Below are positions 28,026-37,554 of a stretch of DNA of 58,006 bases, in pieces. Source of the DNA: Saprospiraceae bacterium (GTDB taxonomy: Bacteria > Bacteroidota > Bacteroidia > Chitinophagales > Saprospiraceae); the NCBI GenBank assembly GCA_020630475.1, contig JAHDBI010000004.1, positions 41,938 through 99,943 of the forward strand. Direction: 5' to 3'. The notes below the pieces were generated by a model. The model was not told the DNA's origin. It was given only the letters and a program-made list of their open reading frames with translations, and did not search any database. Numbering within the stretch: position 1 is the stretch's first letter; each line of letters starts with the position of its first letter. The position numbers and the translations under genes were made by a program.

Positions 28026-29221
28026 TATCTTATAATAGAAAAATTACCCACCTTGGAATACGACTCATTAACACAGCGATAATTTATCTTATATAAAAAC
28101 ATTCCTGGGTTCAAAATGGTGTTTTTATATGATCCATCCCATTTCTCTTGCTTATTCGTAGTGCTAAACACCTTTTCGCCCCAGCGATCAAAAATCTCAA
28201 AAGATTCCATTTCTTCAATAATAAAATTATTACTGATTCCATATTCATCATTAAGACCATCACCATTTGGTGTAAAAGCACTTGGAAGTAATAGATTTTC
28301 GCATTCAAGATTATTAGGATCCAAGACATAAACGGTGACACTATCTAAGGACGAACAAAACCCATTAAAGAAGTTTATAAAATAGGTAGTTGTCTCCGTC
28401 GGTGACATTTCAGGATTCGTAATATTTGTATCAGAAATACCATTGGTAGGGCTCCAAGAAAAACTATTAGCACAGGTATTTCCACTTTGAATTTGAACAA
28501 AATCCCCCAAGAAAATCGTGGTGTCTTTATTTAATATTCTGTCCATGGTTAAATTCAATGCATTCAAAGCCAAGCCCTCTAAAAACTGATCGTGAAATTG
28601 GAATTCATCGATCCGTCCATCTAGTTTTATTTCGTTACATGGACCATTCGAAAATTTTAAGGTCGTACTGTCTGCTAGTGCTATGGATCCATTAGCTAAC
28701 TCAACATCTACAAGCTCATCATCTAAGTATAAGAAGTACTCTAATCCTTTTCTAGCCAGTACAAAATGATGCCAGCATTGACTCTCATTTAAAGGACCAC
28801 TCAAATCTACCAACTTGGCAAATCCCTCAGCCATTTCAACATTAATCGTTTGTGAGCTATTATTATACTTAACTGTTAGTGAAGAATCTATATTGGCGCA
28901 AGCCCTTTGTAACGAAAGTATATCCACGTTTTCACCTACATTTTCCATTTGAAAATAAAAGCTCATTGTAAAATCACTTTCAAACTGTTCATTAACAGAA
29001 AGCGGAAAATCCAATGTTGTCGATCCATCCATTTCAAATGCATCTTGAACTACACCACATTGACAAGCTAAATTACTTGCAGTTAAATCCGAATGAAGGC
29101 CATTCGTTTCCATTAGATCACACGCATTAAAATTATATTCCACCGTCACCTGCGCATTGGCCGTTGGTACAGCCACTAAACATTGGAGAATAATCGATAA
29201 AATCAAAAGGTTCTTTATCAC
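28025..29221 (-). CDS. LamG-like T9SS type B cargo protein
   Basis: This encodes 398 residues. A GTG start overlaps the upstream TGA (GTGA), supported by the immediately following signal peptide (MIKNLLILSIILQCLVAVPT). Residues ~45-225 form a concanavalin/LamG-like jelly roll (FTMSFYFQM, CWHHFVLARKG, LDGRIDEFQFHD). Residues ~235-300 are an Ig-like segment. The C-terminus (LLLPSAFTPNGDGLNDEYG ... FEIFDRWGEKVF ... WDGSYKN) is a type B CHU_C sorting domain. The adjacent YbaB gene upstream is unrelated in function but translationally coupled. Confidence 0.86.
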   Translation of the reverse strand: MIKNLLILSIILQCLVAVPTANAQVTVEYNFNACDLMETNGLHSDLTASNLACQCGVVQDAFEMDGSTTLDFPLSVNEQFESDFTMSFYFQMENVGENVDILSLQRACANIDSSLTVKYNNSSQTINVEMAEGFAKLVDLSGPLNESQCWHHFVLARKGLEYFLYLDDELVDVELANGSIALADSTTLKFSNGPCNEIKLDGRIDEFQFHDQFLEGLALNALNLTMDRILNKDTTIFLGDFVQIQSGNTCANSFSWSPTNGISDTNITNPEMSPTETTTYFINFFNGFCSSLDSVTVYVLDPNNLECENLLLPSAFTPNGDGLNDEYGISNNFIIEEMESFEIFDRWGEKVFSTTNKQEKWDGSYKNTILNPGMFLYKINYRCVNESYSKVGNFSIIR

Positions 29222-29538
29222 TGTCCAAACATTTTTGCAATGTCACCCATCCCAGGTGGCATCATTTCTTTCATCATACTATTAGACGCTTCTTGCTGTT
29301 TTTGTGCTGCTTTATGTAAAAGTCTATTCGTTAAAACCAACAATAAGTCTTCTAATTGTTCGGGATCATTCATATCTAATTTCGAGGGATCCAGCTTTAT
29401 ACTTTGTACCTGACCTGTTGCAGTCACCTCCATAACAATCGCTCCATCTTCAACGTCATCCCTGATAATAATATTCTCGAGATTTTTCTGTAAAGCCTCT
29501 TGCCTACCCTTAAAATCACCTAAAAGATTATCAAACAT
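29218..29538 (-). CDS. YbaB/EbfC-family nucleoid-associated protein
   Basis: This encodes 106 residues from the ATG at 29538 (MFDNLLGDFKGRQEALQKNL); a TTG at 29556 is less likely. The YbaB pattern is present: an N-terminal helix, the GAIVMEVTATGQVQSIKLDP strand segment, LEDLLLVLTNRLLHKAAQKQ, and a Met/Gly-rich tail ending GMGDIAKMFGQ. Members bind DNA as dimers and are usually next to dnaX/recR, which is not the case here. Its stop is coupled to the LamG/CHU_C gene. Confidence 0.9.
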   Translation of the reverse strand: MFDNLLGDFKGRQEALQKNLENIIIRDDVEDGAIVMEVTATGQVQSIKLDPSKLDMNDPEQLEDLLLVLTNRLLHKAAQKQQEASNSMMKEMMPPGMGDIAKMFGQ

Positions 29539-29576
29539 ATTTTGATTTTTACACAAATGTAATGGTTTATGAGAGC

Positions 29577-29607
29577 AAAAAAAAAGCTGTCCAATTGGAC
29601 AGCTTTT
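29577..29607 (-). terminator. Intrinsic terminator of the lamin-tail cargo gene
   Basis: A perfect 11-bp stem (AAAAGCTGTCC / GGACAGCTTTT) with an AATT loop lies 18 bp after the stop at 29625. On the minus strand it is followed by a run of nine Ts. It separates the 29625 gene from the YbaB gene. Confidence 0.9.
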
Positions 29608-29624
29608 AAATCTAATTTTCTTCT

Positions 29625-32069
29625 TTAGTTTTTGATGATTCGTTTGGTGATACTTCGACTTTGGAAGTTCAAACGAGCCACAAACATTCCCGGATTCAAT
29701 TCTGAAAGATCAACTTCAGTCCTACCATTAATTATGGATTCGTGAACAAGTTGGCCAGATAAATTGTATATCGCTATGGACCCCTTTTCTTCAACATGGA
29801 CATCCACGGTCAACATTTGTTCAATCAATTGAGGTCTTAAGGACACGACGTGATCTTCTACAAATTTCAATATTTTGATTTCAGAATAATCATAAGCTCC
29901 GTCAAAATCAACTTGCTTCAATCTATAATAATTATTACCGACTGAAGGGTAATCATGCGAAAATTCATATCTCGATGTAAAAGATGTCGTTCCCTCTCCC
30001 TTCACTTGACCGATTGTTTCGAATTTTATTCCATCTGAACTCCATTCAACATCGAAGTAATCATTATTTATTTCACTCTCTGTAGTCCATTCCAACTGAG
30101 AATTAAGTCCATTTTGTTGTACTCTAAATGAGGACCATGAAACCGGCAGCAGTGCACAAGTTCCACCTATAGATACACCACCAAAACTTAAATGTTCAGT
30201 TCCTGCTGGTGATGCAGTATCATCTGGAAAATCTCCCACTTCTATACAAATTTTAGCAATTGACGCCGTAGGGCTTTCAATTTTTGCAAATACTGTTTCA
30301 TCATTACCACAACCATCAAATCCAGCAGAGCCTGTTCCACCAGTACAATCAGTAGCTTGATCTGCAATAGGTGTAGCCGTTGGAATCGGATCAGAAGTAA
30401 TTAAATCTCCTGCTGAATCATAAACATGTATATAACCTGGAGTGGCGTCGGATGACTCTACATCTCCTAGAAAAAATGAAACAAAATCAACTGGAACTGA
30501 AAAATCAACACAAATTTGATTTACGTCTGAAGAAGAGCCGTCATTCTCTGAAAAGTGATCTCCTATTCCAGCCGGTTTTGGAGAATTTCCTTGCATAGAC
30601 GTGGTACTATTACTTAATGTTGTATTCGCTCCATGAGTGGCAATCGCTGCTCCCATTTCACCTGTACCTGCGCATGCTTGAATTACTTCAAATACATCAA
30701 ACGTAGAAACTCCTGCATAAGGGATTCCGTCAGTTTGTGTCAAACCAGTTATTGTTCCTGATACACCATCCCAAGACAGTGTTCCGTATACTGGAATAAA
30801 AGTCTCTCCAGCACCACACCCTGCCGCTCCTTGGGCCGCAATGCAGGCATCATCCAAAGCATCAGCATCTCCTGAAGACCCAACGGCACCAGTGGTTACA
30901 GTTGTTGTAGCAGTACTTCCTGATGCTGCAGGTGGCATACATAAATTGCAACTCGTATTACTAACACCAGGTGTACCCGTTCCAGCTCCACAAATCGTAC
31001 TTGAAACACACCAATTGGCGGCCAAATCATTTTCCATATCATCTTGCGTTGCATCTAAATCAAACTGTATTGATTCACCGCCATTTGGAATTGGCCAACC
31101 AGCTGCCTCATCCCAACTCACCATATCAATAGTTGTACCACCGCAAAGGAGTTCAAAATTTCCAGCTGTATTTCCTAAACCTGACAAATCAGCCCATACG
31201 TAATCTGGTGTTGCTGCAGCGCCACATCCTAAATTACCTGAAGCTAAAACTATACAGCTATTAGCTGGCACTATGAGCGAACCTGAAATGGTATGATCAT
31301 TTGCTCCACTATTACTTAAAATAATTCCAGACATATCTATATCTACAGCAGTTGTATTACAAACCTCAACCCATTCAGCTCCAGTGTCGGTTCCATCTGC
31401 ATCGTACATTATTTCCGTAATTATTAAATCACCTGCCATAGGACATGTAGAACTTCCACATGAATTTAAACCAGATCCGTCATTTTGAGCTCCAGAATTA
31501 ATATATGAAGAACTACATCCCATTGCTCCAGCCAAATATCCTGTGTAATCAGCTGCTGCTGCAGTAGGATCCCATGGTTGGCAAGCATTTTCAACATCAA
31601 AGAACAATGAATTATCTGCTGTGCTACATGTACCTGTACCCCATTGAGATCCAGGATCTTCTCCCACAACCCCTATTCCATCTAGCGGTCCGCCACCACA
31701 TTCCAAAACAATAGCATCATCTCCGTTAAAACTTACACTGCCACTCAACAAATCAGGAGTACAATCTACAAACCCTAGATCTGTCATATTAACACTAGTA
31801 TTACAAACCAAATAATACGCACCTGGTGCGAGTGAACCAACTAAAGATATTTGAGCGCTTGGTGCAGCTGCTCCATTGGCATAAATGTCAATATCGCATG
31901 CACTTAAATCAACCGTCGAACTTGTTGGATTATATATTTCTATACATTTATTATTACTACTTCCCTCAATGTAGGCTGAAATAACTATATGGGTACACTG
32001 TGAATAAGTCGAAGTGAAATTAAATAAAAAGACGCATAGCATCAACGTGTAAGAAAAACAATGTTTCAT
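29625..32069 (-). CDS. T9SS type A cargo with two lamin-tail domains
   Basis: This encodes 814 residues. After the signal peptide (1-23), two LTD-type domains are visible: residues ~25-160 (VISAYIEGSSNNKCIEIYN) and ~215-350 (GDLIITEIMYDADGTDTGAE, then EWVEVCNTT). A Thr/Gly/Ser-rich domain follows (~380-640), then an Fn3-like pre-sorting segment (LPVSWSSFRV ... FDVEWSSDG ... NYYRLKQVDFDG) and a type A sorting domain (LTVDVHVEEKGSIAIYNLSG ... LNPGMFVARLNF) ending KRIIKN. Known: LTD domains in Bacteroidota extracellular proteins are linked to nucleases and adhesins; no nuclease domain is seen here. An intrinsic terminator follows. Confidence 0.87.
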   Translation of the reverse strand: MKHCFSYTLMLCVFLFNFTSTYSQCTHIVISAYIEGSSNNKCIEIYNPTSSTVDLSACDIDIYANGAAAPSAQISLVGSLAPGAYYLVCNTSVNMTDLGFVDCTPDLLSGSVSFNGDDAIVLECGGGPLDGIGVVGEDPGSQWGTGTCSTADNSLFFDVENACQPWDPTAAAADYTGYLAGAMGCSSSYINSGAQNDGSGLNSCGSSTCPMAGDLIITEIMYDADGTDTGAEWVEVCNTTAVDIDMSGIILSNSGANDHTISGSLIVPANSCIVLASGNLGCGAAATPDYVWADLSGLGNTAGNFELLCGGTTIDMVSWDEAAGWPIPNGGESIQFDLDATQDDMENDLAANWCVSSTICGAGTGTPGVSNTSCNLCMPPAASGSTATTTVTTGAVGSSGDADALDDACIAAQGAAGCGAGETFIPVYGTLSWDGVSGTITGLTQTDGIPYAGVSTFDVFEVIQACAGTGEMGAAIATHGANTTLSNSTTSMQGNSPKPAGIGDHFSENDGSSSDVNQICVDFSVPVDFVSFFLGDVESSDATPGYIHVYDSAGDLITSDPIPTATPIADQATDCTGGTGSAGFDGCGNDETVFAKIESPTASIAKICIEVGDFPDDTASPAGTEHLSFGGVSIGGTCALLPVSWSSFRVQQNGLNSQLEWTTESEINNDYFDVEWSSDGIKFETIGQVKGEGTTSFTSRYEFSHDYPSVGNNYYRLKQVDFDGAYDYSEIKILKFVEDHVVSLRPQLIEQMLTVDVHVEEKGSIAIYNLSGQLVHESIINGRTEVDLSELNPGMFVARLNFQSRSITKRIIKN

Positions 32070-32257
32070 TTCAGGTTAGGTTTTAGTAAAAGAAAAAAGG
32101 TTTTTCTTGGAGTTATTTCTTTATACCATTCCGTCAACAACATATCATCAACAGAAAAATTATTTTATCAAAGATGAAAATTCAATTAACGGAAAAACCA
32201 AGTTAACACTTTAAATAATCTTTAAATTAATATTACCGAACTTATATTGTTAAAATC

Positions 32258-33178
32258 CTAATTGATGCTTTGAGCGTACAACTGGGAGATAAAGAAAACA
32301 TACAAGGCAATGAGCGTTATTCCTTCCCATCGACTTATCCTTTTGGACAAACACATCATACCAAATAAAATAGTACAAGCCAGCATAAACGGGCCACTAA
32401 AGCTCAATACATTTTCTGGTATACTTAAATCCGTCAATAGACCAGGTATACTCATCACTGCATAGGTGTTGAACATATTCGACCCCAAAACATTTCCGAC
32501 GGCAATTCCATTTTTGCCCTTTCGTGCTGCAATAACACTAACGATCACTTCGGGTAATGACGTCCCTAGAGCCACAACACTCAAAGCGATAATTTCTGGA
32601 CTAATACCAATATCCGTAGAAATTTTTTCCACTGCATAAATGGTATATTTTGCTCCTACGAATATGATAACTCCAGCTACAACCAAAATCAAATAATGCA
32701 TCGGTGATACTTTCGGTCGATCGCTTTTATCGTCGGCACCAGCAAAAGAATTGATGAGAAATACAACGAGAGCTACTAAAAAGAGAATGCACTCAATCGT
32801 ACTAATATGCAAATCATGCAAAACAAATAATAAGAAAAATGCTGACGCAAAGAGTAATGGCATATCCGTATCCATAACATCAAAATCTAGGTCAATGCAT
32901 TTACCAATAAATGCGGTGGTACCTAAAACTAAAAGGATATTGGTAATATTTGAACCAATAACATTTCCAACAACAATTTCTGAGGTCCCAGAATAGACCG
33001 AAGCGATACTTGTGGCTAATTCTGGAATGGATGTACCAAATGCCACTATGGTCACACCTATTATGAATGGTGATATTCCTAAAGACAGGCCAATCTTTTC
33101 TGCAGAGTCTACAAAACGATCTGAGGCTAATAGTAAAGCCGTCAAACTAACAACAAAAATCAATATATACATCAGCAT
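32258..33178 (-). CDS. Calcium/sodium antiporter (CaCA family, YrbG-like)
   Basis: This 306-residue inner-membrane protein has about ten hydrophobic segments in two inverted halves. Each half bears an alpha-repeat motif: VAFGTSIPELATS with GNVIGSNITNI (~residues 46-85), and VALGTSLPEVIVS with GNVLGSNMFNT (~200-240). Conserved acidic and Ser/Asn residues in these repeats bind the cation. It likely exports Ca2+ using the Na+ or H+ gradient. It is divergent from tatC across a ~170-bp region. Confidence 0.94.
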   Translation of the reverse strand: MLMYILIFVVSLTALLLASDRFVDSAEKIGLSLGISPFIIGVTIVAFGTSIPELATSIASVYSGTSEIVVGNVIGSNITNILLVLGTTAFIGKCIDLDFDVMDTDMPLLFASAFFLLFVLHDLHISTIECILFLVALVVFLINSFAGADDKSDRPKVSPMHYLILVVAGVIIFVGAKYTIYAVEKISTDIGISPEIIALSVVALGTSLPEVIVSVIAARKGKNGIAVGNVLGSNMFNTYAVMSIPGLLTDLSIPENVLSFSGPFMLACTILFGMMCLSKRISRWEGITLIALYVFFISQLYAQSIN

Positions 33179-33350
33179 AAAAAAGTCTTTGAAATATCAA
33201 ATTTGAACAAATATACCTAATCTTATAAACACAAAAATCAGACAATTGGTCCAGCATTGGCGAAAGCCTAGACAAATCTTGACAGACTTTGGACAAACAG
33301 AAGCAAAATCTCTTTAAAGCCTTCGTATATTGTGAATCCGAAAAAGAATT

Positions 33351-34157
33351 ATGCTAAAAAACCGCAAAAAAACTGATTCAGAAAATCCTAAATCGAAAGA
33401 TGAAAAAGAAATGAATTTCTTAGATCATCTTGAAGAATTAAGGTGGCACATCATCAGATCGCTTGGTGCTGTATTTGTTGTGGGAATTGTGATTTTTATA
33501 TTCAAAGGATTCGTTTTTGAAAACATCATTTTTGGACCAAAGAATGATTGGTTTCCGACTTATAGAATCTTTGGATTTCTTCCAGCAGAATTTGTTATTC
33601 TCCCTAGGGAAATGGGTGAAGCCTTTTTTACGCACATTAAAGTCAGTGCTATCTTAGGACTTATAGTTGTATTCCCCTACGTTTTTTGGGAATTCTGGCG
33701 ATTCATAAAACCTGGTCTTTATGAAAACGAACAAAAGGCCGCACGAGGAATTGTCGTGGTTTGCTCTAGTCTCTTTTTAATCGGGGTTGCTTTTGGATAC
33801 TATATTGTTACCCCATTCGCCGTCACATTTCTGGCTGGCTACGATGTCGGTGTTGATGCTACCAATAGTCCATCTTTGGCCTCTTATGTTTCTACGATCA
33901 CCATGTGTACTTTACCCATGGGCCTTGTTTTTGAATTACCTGTGATTGCTTACTTCTTAGCCAAAATCGGATTGATCACATCAGCGGCAATGAAAAAATT
34001 TAGAAGGCACGCTGTAATCGTGATACTTTTAGTGGCAGCCATAATTACTCCTCCAGATGTTGTGACACAATTTCTAATCGGTATTCCGATTTACATTTTA
34101 TATGAGATCAGTATTTTAATAGCGGGACGAATTGAGAAAAAAATAGAACGGAGCTAG
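33351..34157 (+). CDS. tatC: Sec-independent protein translocase TatC
   Basis: This 268-residue inner-membrane protein recognises twin-arginine signal peptides. It has a charged N-terminal tail, the family hallmark FLDHLEELRWHIIRS (~23-37) with the conserved Glu, and six hydrophobic segments including VFPYVFWEFWRFIKPGLYENE and the TPPDVVTQFLIGIPIYILYE block. No tatA/B gene is adjacent. A Tat-type substrate is encoded at 55334-56251. The next gene begins 3 bp after its stop. Confidence 0.96.
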   Translation: MLKNRKKTDSENPKSKDEKEMNFLDHLEELRWHIIRSLGAVFVVGIVIFIFKGFVFENIIFGPKNDWFPTYRIFGFLPAEFVILPREMGEAFFTHIKVSAILGLIVVFPYVFWEFWRFIKPGLYENEQKAARGIVVVCSSLFLIGVAFGYYIVTPFAVTFLAGYDVGVDATNSPSLASYVSTITMCTLPMGLVFELPVIAYFLAKIGLITSAAMKKFRRHAVIVILLVAAIITPPDVVTQFLIGIPIYILYEISILIAGRIEKKIERS

Positions 34158-34160
34158 ACC

Positions 34161-34625
34161 ATGGAAAGAATATCCTCCAATCTCACATTAATTTTCAAGA
34201 TCCTTTTACCATCACTATGGATAAGTTTTTTTGGTCTTTTTAGTATCGCCTTGTTTTTTAGAAGCTCAGAATCTATTGATCTGTTGAGCACTACAAAATT
34301 CAAGATCATATTTATCAGTTGTGTTCTACTGTTTATTGCCTTCATGTACTTTTCGGTAATGCAACTGAAAAGGCTAGACATGGACAAACAGTTCTTTTAC
34401 GTCAGCAATTATTTTAAAACCTATCGGTATAAGTATATCGATATCGAAAAAATGACCGAAAGCGACTTTCTATTCTTTAAAACCCTTAAGATTAGATTAA
34501 GGCAAAAAGGTAAGTTTGGTCAAAATTTAATCTTCTTACTTTCATACAAACGGTATGAAAAGTTCATCAAAGAAAATCCTGAACTGTTTGCTCATATTTT
34601 TGATCATCCATCTACTTTGGCGTAA
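34161..34625 (+). CDS. Small two-TM membrane protein, unknown function
   Basis: This encodes 154 residues starting 3 bp after tatC. It has two membrane segments (~10-33 and ~46-66), then a ~85-residue basic, aromatic-rich cytoplasmic part with strands suggestive of a small PH-like fold. I recognise no family. Its last 14 bp overlap the 3' end of convergent porX. Confidence 0.7.
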   Translation: MERISSNLTLIFKILLPSLWISFFGLFSIALFFRSSESIDLLSTTKFKIIFISCVLLFIAFMYFSVMQLKRLDMDKQFFYVSNYFKTYRYKYIDIEKMTESDFLFFKTLKIRLRQKGKFGQNLIFLLSYKRYEKFIKENPELFAHIFDHPSTLA

Positions 34626-36168
34626 GCCAAATAATCGGACATATCATCTCCTCTAAAGAAATCCCTCCATGTTGAAAAGTATCCTTAAAGAAGTTATGAT
34701 AGTAATTATAGCTATTCGGATATAAGAAAAATTTATCCTCTTTTGCGAAAATGTAAGACGAACTTACATTGGGTTTAGGCAATCCTGCTTCTCCTGGATT
34801 TCTGACTTCTAGGACATCTTTTTGCTCATACTTCAGATTACGTCCCATTTTATAGCGGAGATTGGTGGTCGTAGTTTTATCGGCAATGACTTTTGATGGT
34901 TGCTTTACGCGAATGGTGCCATGATCTGTAGTGACAAAGAGATTAATATCCTTTTCGGAAAGTTTTTTTAGTGCTCCCCACAAAGGAGAATTTAAAAACC
35001 AAGACTTTGTCAAAGAACGATAGGCCTTTTCGTCTCCTGCTAACTCCTTCAAGACCTCCATTTCTGTTCGGGCATGAGAAAGCATATCGATAAAATTATA
35101 TACTATAGCTGTAAAATCATTTTGAAGATAATTATGGACGTTATCTTGAAGATCCTTGGCTGCTTTTACATTTGTCACTTTGACATAACCTACTTTCTTT
35201 TCTTCCCTAAATACACGATTAATATGGGATTTTAAAAAGTACTCTTCATGCATATTTTTCCCACCCTCATCAAAATCATTCAACCATTTGTCGGGATAAT
35301 TTTTAGCAATTTGATCTGGCATCATTCCGGCAAAAATAGCGTTTCGACTGTACTGCGTTGCAGTTGGTAGAATGCTGTAAAAATGATCTTCATTTTCCAC
35401 CCTAAACAATTCCTTAATGATCGGTTGGATCACTTTCCACTGATCAAACCTCATATTATCCAAAAGTAGAAGAACATTGGGCTTATCGTCTGAAAGCTTA
35501 GGAAATACTTTTTTCATTAATAAATTATCTGAGAATATAGGTGCGTCATCACGTTGACCCATCCATTTCAAATAGTTCTTTATAACGTATTTCGAAAACT
35601 CACTATTCGCTTCACTTTTTTGCATGGCCAATATTTCCATCATATCTGGTGTATTACTTTCATCAAGTCGCAATTCCCAATTAATGATCTTCTTATATAT
35701 ATCTACCCAAGTATTCTCATCCAATCCACTATTGATGTCCATGATGATTTGCCTAAATTCTTGTTGATAATCTGAAGCCGTTTTTTCACTTACAAGTCGC
35801 TTATTATCTATCAATCGCTTTAAAGTCAATAAAATTTGATTGGGATTGACTGGTTTGATCAGGTAGTCATCTATTTCTGATCCAATGGCCTCTTCCATTA
35901 AATTTTCTTCCTCGTTTTTAGTGATCATCACCACAGGAATAGTGGTATTCTCTTTTCGGATTCTTTGAAGCGTTTCTAATCCAGTGAGTCCAGGCATGCT
36001 TTCATCCAAAAAGATGACATCAATGTCATTCGTCTCTTTAAATTCGTCCAACGCATCATGTCCATTACTTACGGTAACCACTTCATATCCCTTTTTTTCG
36101 AGGAAAAATAATTGTGGTTTGAGTAAATCTATTTCATCATCAGCCCAAAGAATCTTTACCTTATCCAT
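34612..36168 (-). CDS. porX: PorX, response regulator with PglZ phosphodiesterase domain (T9SS regulator)
   Basis: This encodes 518 residues. The receiver domain (1-120) has acidic pocket Asp10/Asp11, phosphoacceptor Asp55 (VIFLDESMPG), Thr83 and Lys105 (LIKPVNP). A helical linker leads to a PglZ/alkaline-phosphatase-like domain (~200-518) with LLLDNMRFDQW, SRNAIFAGMMP, TTDHGTIRVK and a C-terminal HGGISLEEMICP, consistent with metal-dependent phosphodiesterase sites. Length and architecture match PorX, which with PorY controls T9SS genes in Porphyromonas and hydrolyses oligonucleotides in vitro. The many T9SS cargo genes here fit that role. It is divergent from the HD-domain gene. Confidence 0.94.
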   Translation of the reverse strand: MDKVKILWADDEIDLLKPQLFFLEKKGYEVVTVSNGHDALDEFKETNDIDVIFLDESMPGLTGLETLQRIRKENTTIPVVMITKNEEENLMEEAIGSEIDDYLIKPVNPNQILLTLKRLIDNKRLVSEKTASDYQQEFRQIIMDINSGLDENTWVDIYKKIINWELRLDESNTPDMMEILAMQKSEANSEFSKYVIKNYLKWMGQRDDAPIFSDNLLMKKVFPKLSDDKPNVLLLLDNMRFDQWKVIQPIIKELFRVENEDHFYSILPTATQYSRNAIFAGMMPDQIAKNYPDKWLNDFDEGGKNMHEEYFLKSHINRVFREEKKVGYVKVTNVKAAKDLQDNVHNYLQNDFTAIVYNFIDMLSHARTEMEVLKELAGDEKAYRSLTKSWFLNSPLWGALKKLSEKDINLFVTTDHGTIRVKQPSKVIADKTTTTNLRYKMGRNLKYEQKDVLEVRNPGEAGLPKPNVSSSYIFAKEDKFFLYPNSYNYYHNFFKDTFQHGGISLEEMICPIIWLTPK

Positions 36169-36178
36169 ATACTTGTTC

Positions 36179-36186
36179 TATTTTTG
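36179..36186 (+). promoter_or_regulatory. Candidate -7 element TATTTTTG for the HD-domain gene
   Basis: This is an exact TAnnTTTG match in the 88-bp porX/HD divergent region, giving a ~65-nt leader to 36257. No convincing -33 element is seen. Confidence 0.35.
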
Positions 36187-36256
36187 ATCTTTTACACTTT
36201 GCGTTATTACGAAGTGTTAGTTGAACGAAATTAAGATTTAGGATATTACCATTACG

Positions 36257-37468
36257 ATGAGTAAAAAGAAAATATTTAATGATCCCATTTATGGATTGAT
36301 CAGATTTCCTTATGAAATCATCTATGATTTAATCGAACACCCTTTTTTTCAGAGGCTTCGACGCATCTCACAAATGGGGTTTTCGGACATGGTATATCCA
36401 GGTGCTAGACATACTAGATTCCAACATGCATTGGGTGCAACCCACCTAACGCTGCGCGCCATGGACACACTGCAAGACAAAGGAATTGATATATCTGAAG
36501 AAGAAAAAGAAGCTACATCTATCGCTATTTTATTACATGACATTGGTCATGGACCCTTTTCCCATACATTGGAGAATAGTATACTAAACATTCATCATGA
36601 AGAAATTTCGGTAGAATTAATGAAATTGATGAATGAAGACCTCAATGGTCAAATGAATTTAGCCATCCAAATTTATCAAAACAAATACCACAAGAGTTTC
36701 CTACATCAATTGGTTTCAAGCCAATTAGATATGGATAGAATGGATTATTTAATTCGAGATAGCTATTTCACTGGGGTCGCAGAAGGAGTAATAGGTTACG
36801 ATCGCATCATCTCTATGTTAAATGTTGTGGATAATTCTTTAGTTGTAGAAGAAAAGGGAATTCACTCCGTTGAAAAATTCTTAGTCTCGCGAAGAATCAT
36901 GTACTGGCAAGTTTACTTACATAAAACGGGAATGGCCGCCGAACACATGCTCATTAAATTTTTCAATCGATGTAAGGATCTCAATAATCAAGGTGTTGAG
37001 CTTCCACTGGTTGAAAATTTGATGTTTTTTATGAAAAATAAAATAGGAATTGATGAATTAAGGCGAAATCCAAGAAAGATTCTCACCAAATTTTGTTTGC
37101 TAGATGATGTTGACGTCTTGTCATCTTTGAAGAATTTTATTGATTATCAAGATTTTATACTATCTTATCTGTCGAAATGTATTTTGCAACGCAAGTTGTT
37201 CAAAATTATTTTCAACGATGTTGCCTTTGAACGTGACTTTATTGAGCAGCATCGTCAAAAAATCGTATCAAGTCTAAACGTAGATTTGGAAAAAACGAAA
37301 TACCTGCTTATACACGGAACGGAATCCAATCAAGCCTATACCACAAGGAAAGACGAAATCCTTATCTTAAAAAAGAACGGTACTGTAAGGCCTATATCTG
37401 GGTTAACAGAAAAAATCGCTGACACAAATGTGATTGTCAAGTACTTTTTATGTTATCCAAGATTTTAA
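36257..37468 (+). CDS. HD-domain phosphohydrolase (SAMHD1/dGTPase-like)
   Basis: This encodes 403 residues. The N-terminus FNDPIYGLIRFP and the metal-binding set RHTRFQHALG (His52/57), LLHDIGHGPFSH (His94-Asp95, His98) and SSQLDMDRMDYLIRDS (Asp) match the SAMHD1/YdhJ-type HD family, which hydrolyses (d)NTPs or related phosphate esters. The substrate is unassigned. It stands alone between porX and the 23-residue-repeat gene. Confidence 0.9.
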   Translation: MSKKKIFNDPIYGLIRFPYEIIYDLIEHPFFQRLRRISQMGFSDMVYPGARHTRFQHALGATHLTLRAMDTLQDKGIDISEEEKEATSIAILLHDIGHGPFSHTLENSILNIHHEEISVELMKLMNEDLNGQMNLAIQIYQNKYHKSFLHQLVSSQLDMDRMDYLIRDSYFTGVAEGVIGYDRIISMLNVVDNSLVVEEKGIHSVEKFLVSRRIMYWQVYLHKTGMAAEHMLIKFFNRCKDLNNQGVELPLVENLMFFMKNKIGIDELRRNPRKILTKFCLLDDVDVLSSLKNFIDYQDFILSYLSKCILQRKLFKIIFNDVAFERDFIEQHRQKIVSSLNVDLEKTKYLLIHGTESNQAYTTRKDEILILKKNGTVRPISGLTEKIADTNVIVKYFLCYPRF

Positions 37469-37471
37469 TAT

Positions 37472-37479
37472 TAGTTTTG
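37472..37479 (+). promoter_or_regulatory. Candidate -7 element TAGTTTTG for the repeat protein gene
   Basis: This is an exact TAnnTTTG match three bases after the HD gene's stop, giving a ~65-70-nt AT-rich leader to the ATG at 37555. No clear -33 TTG is at the usual spacing. Confidence 0.4.
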
Positions 37480-37554
37480 CGCTCCCAAAGTAGACCAAGT
37501 GTTTTTAAAAATAATGTCGTTTTATAATTTTCAAACTTAAATCTTTAATAAACT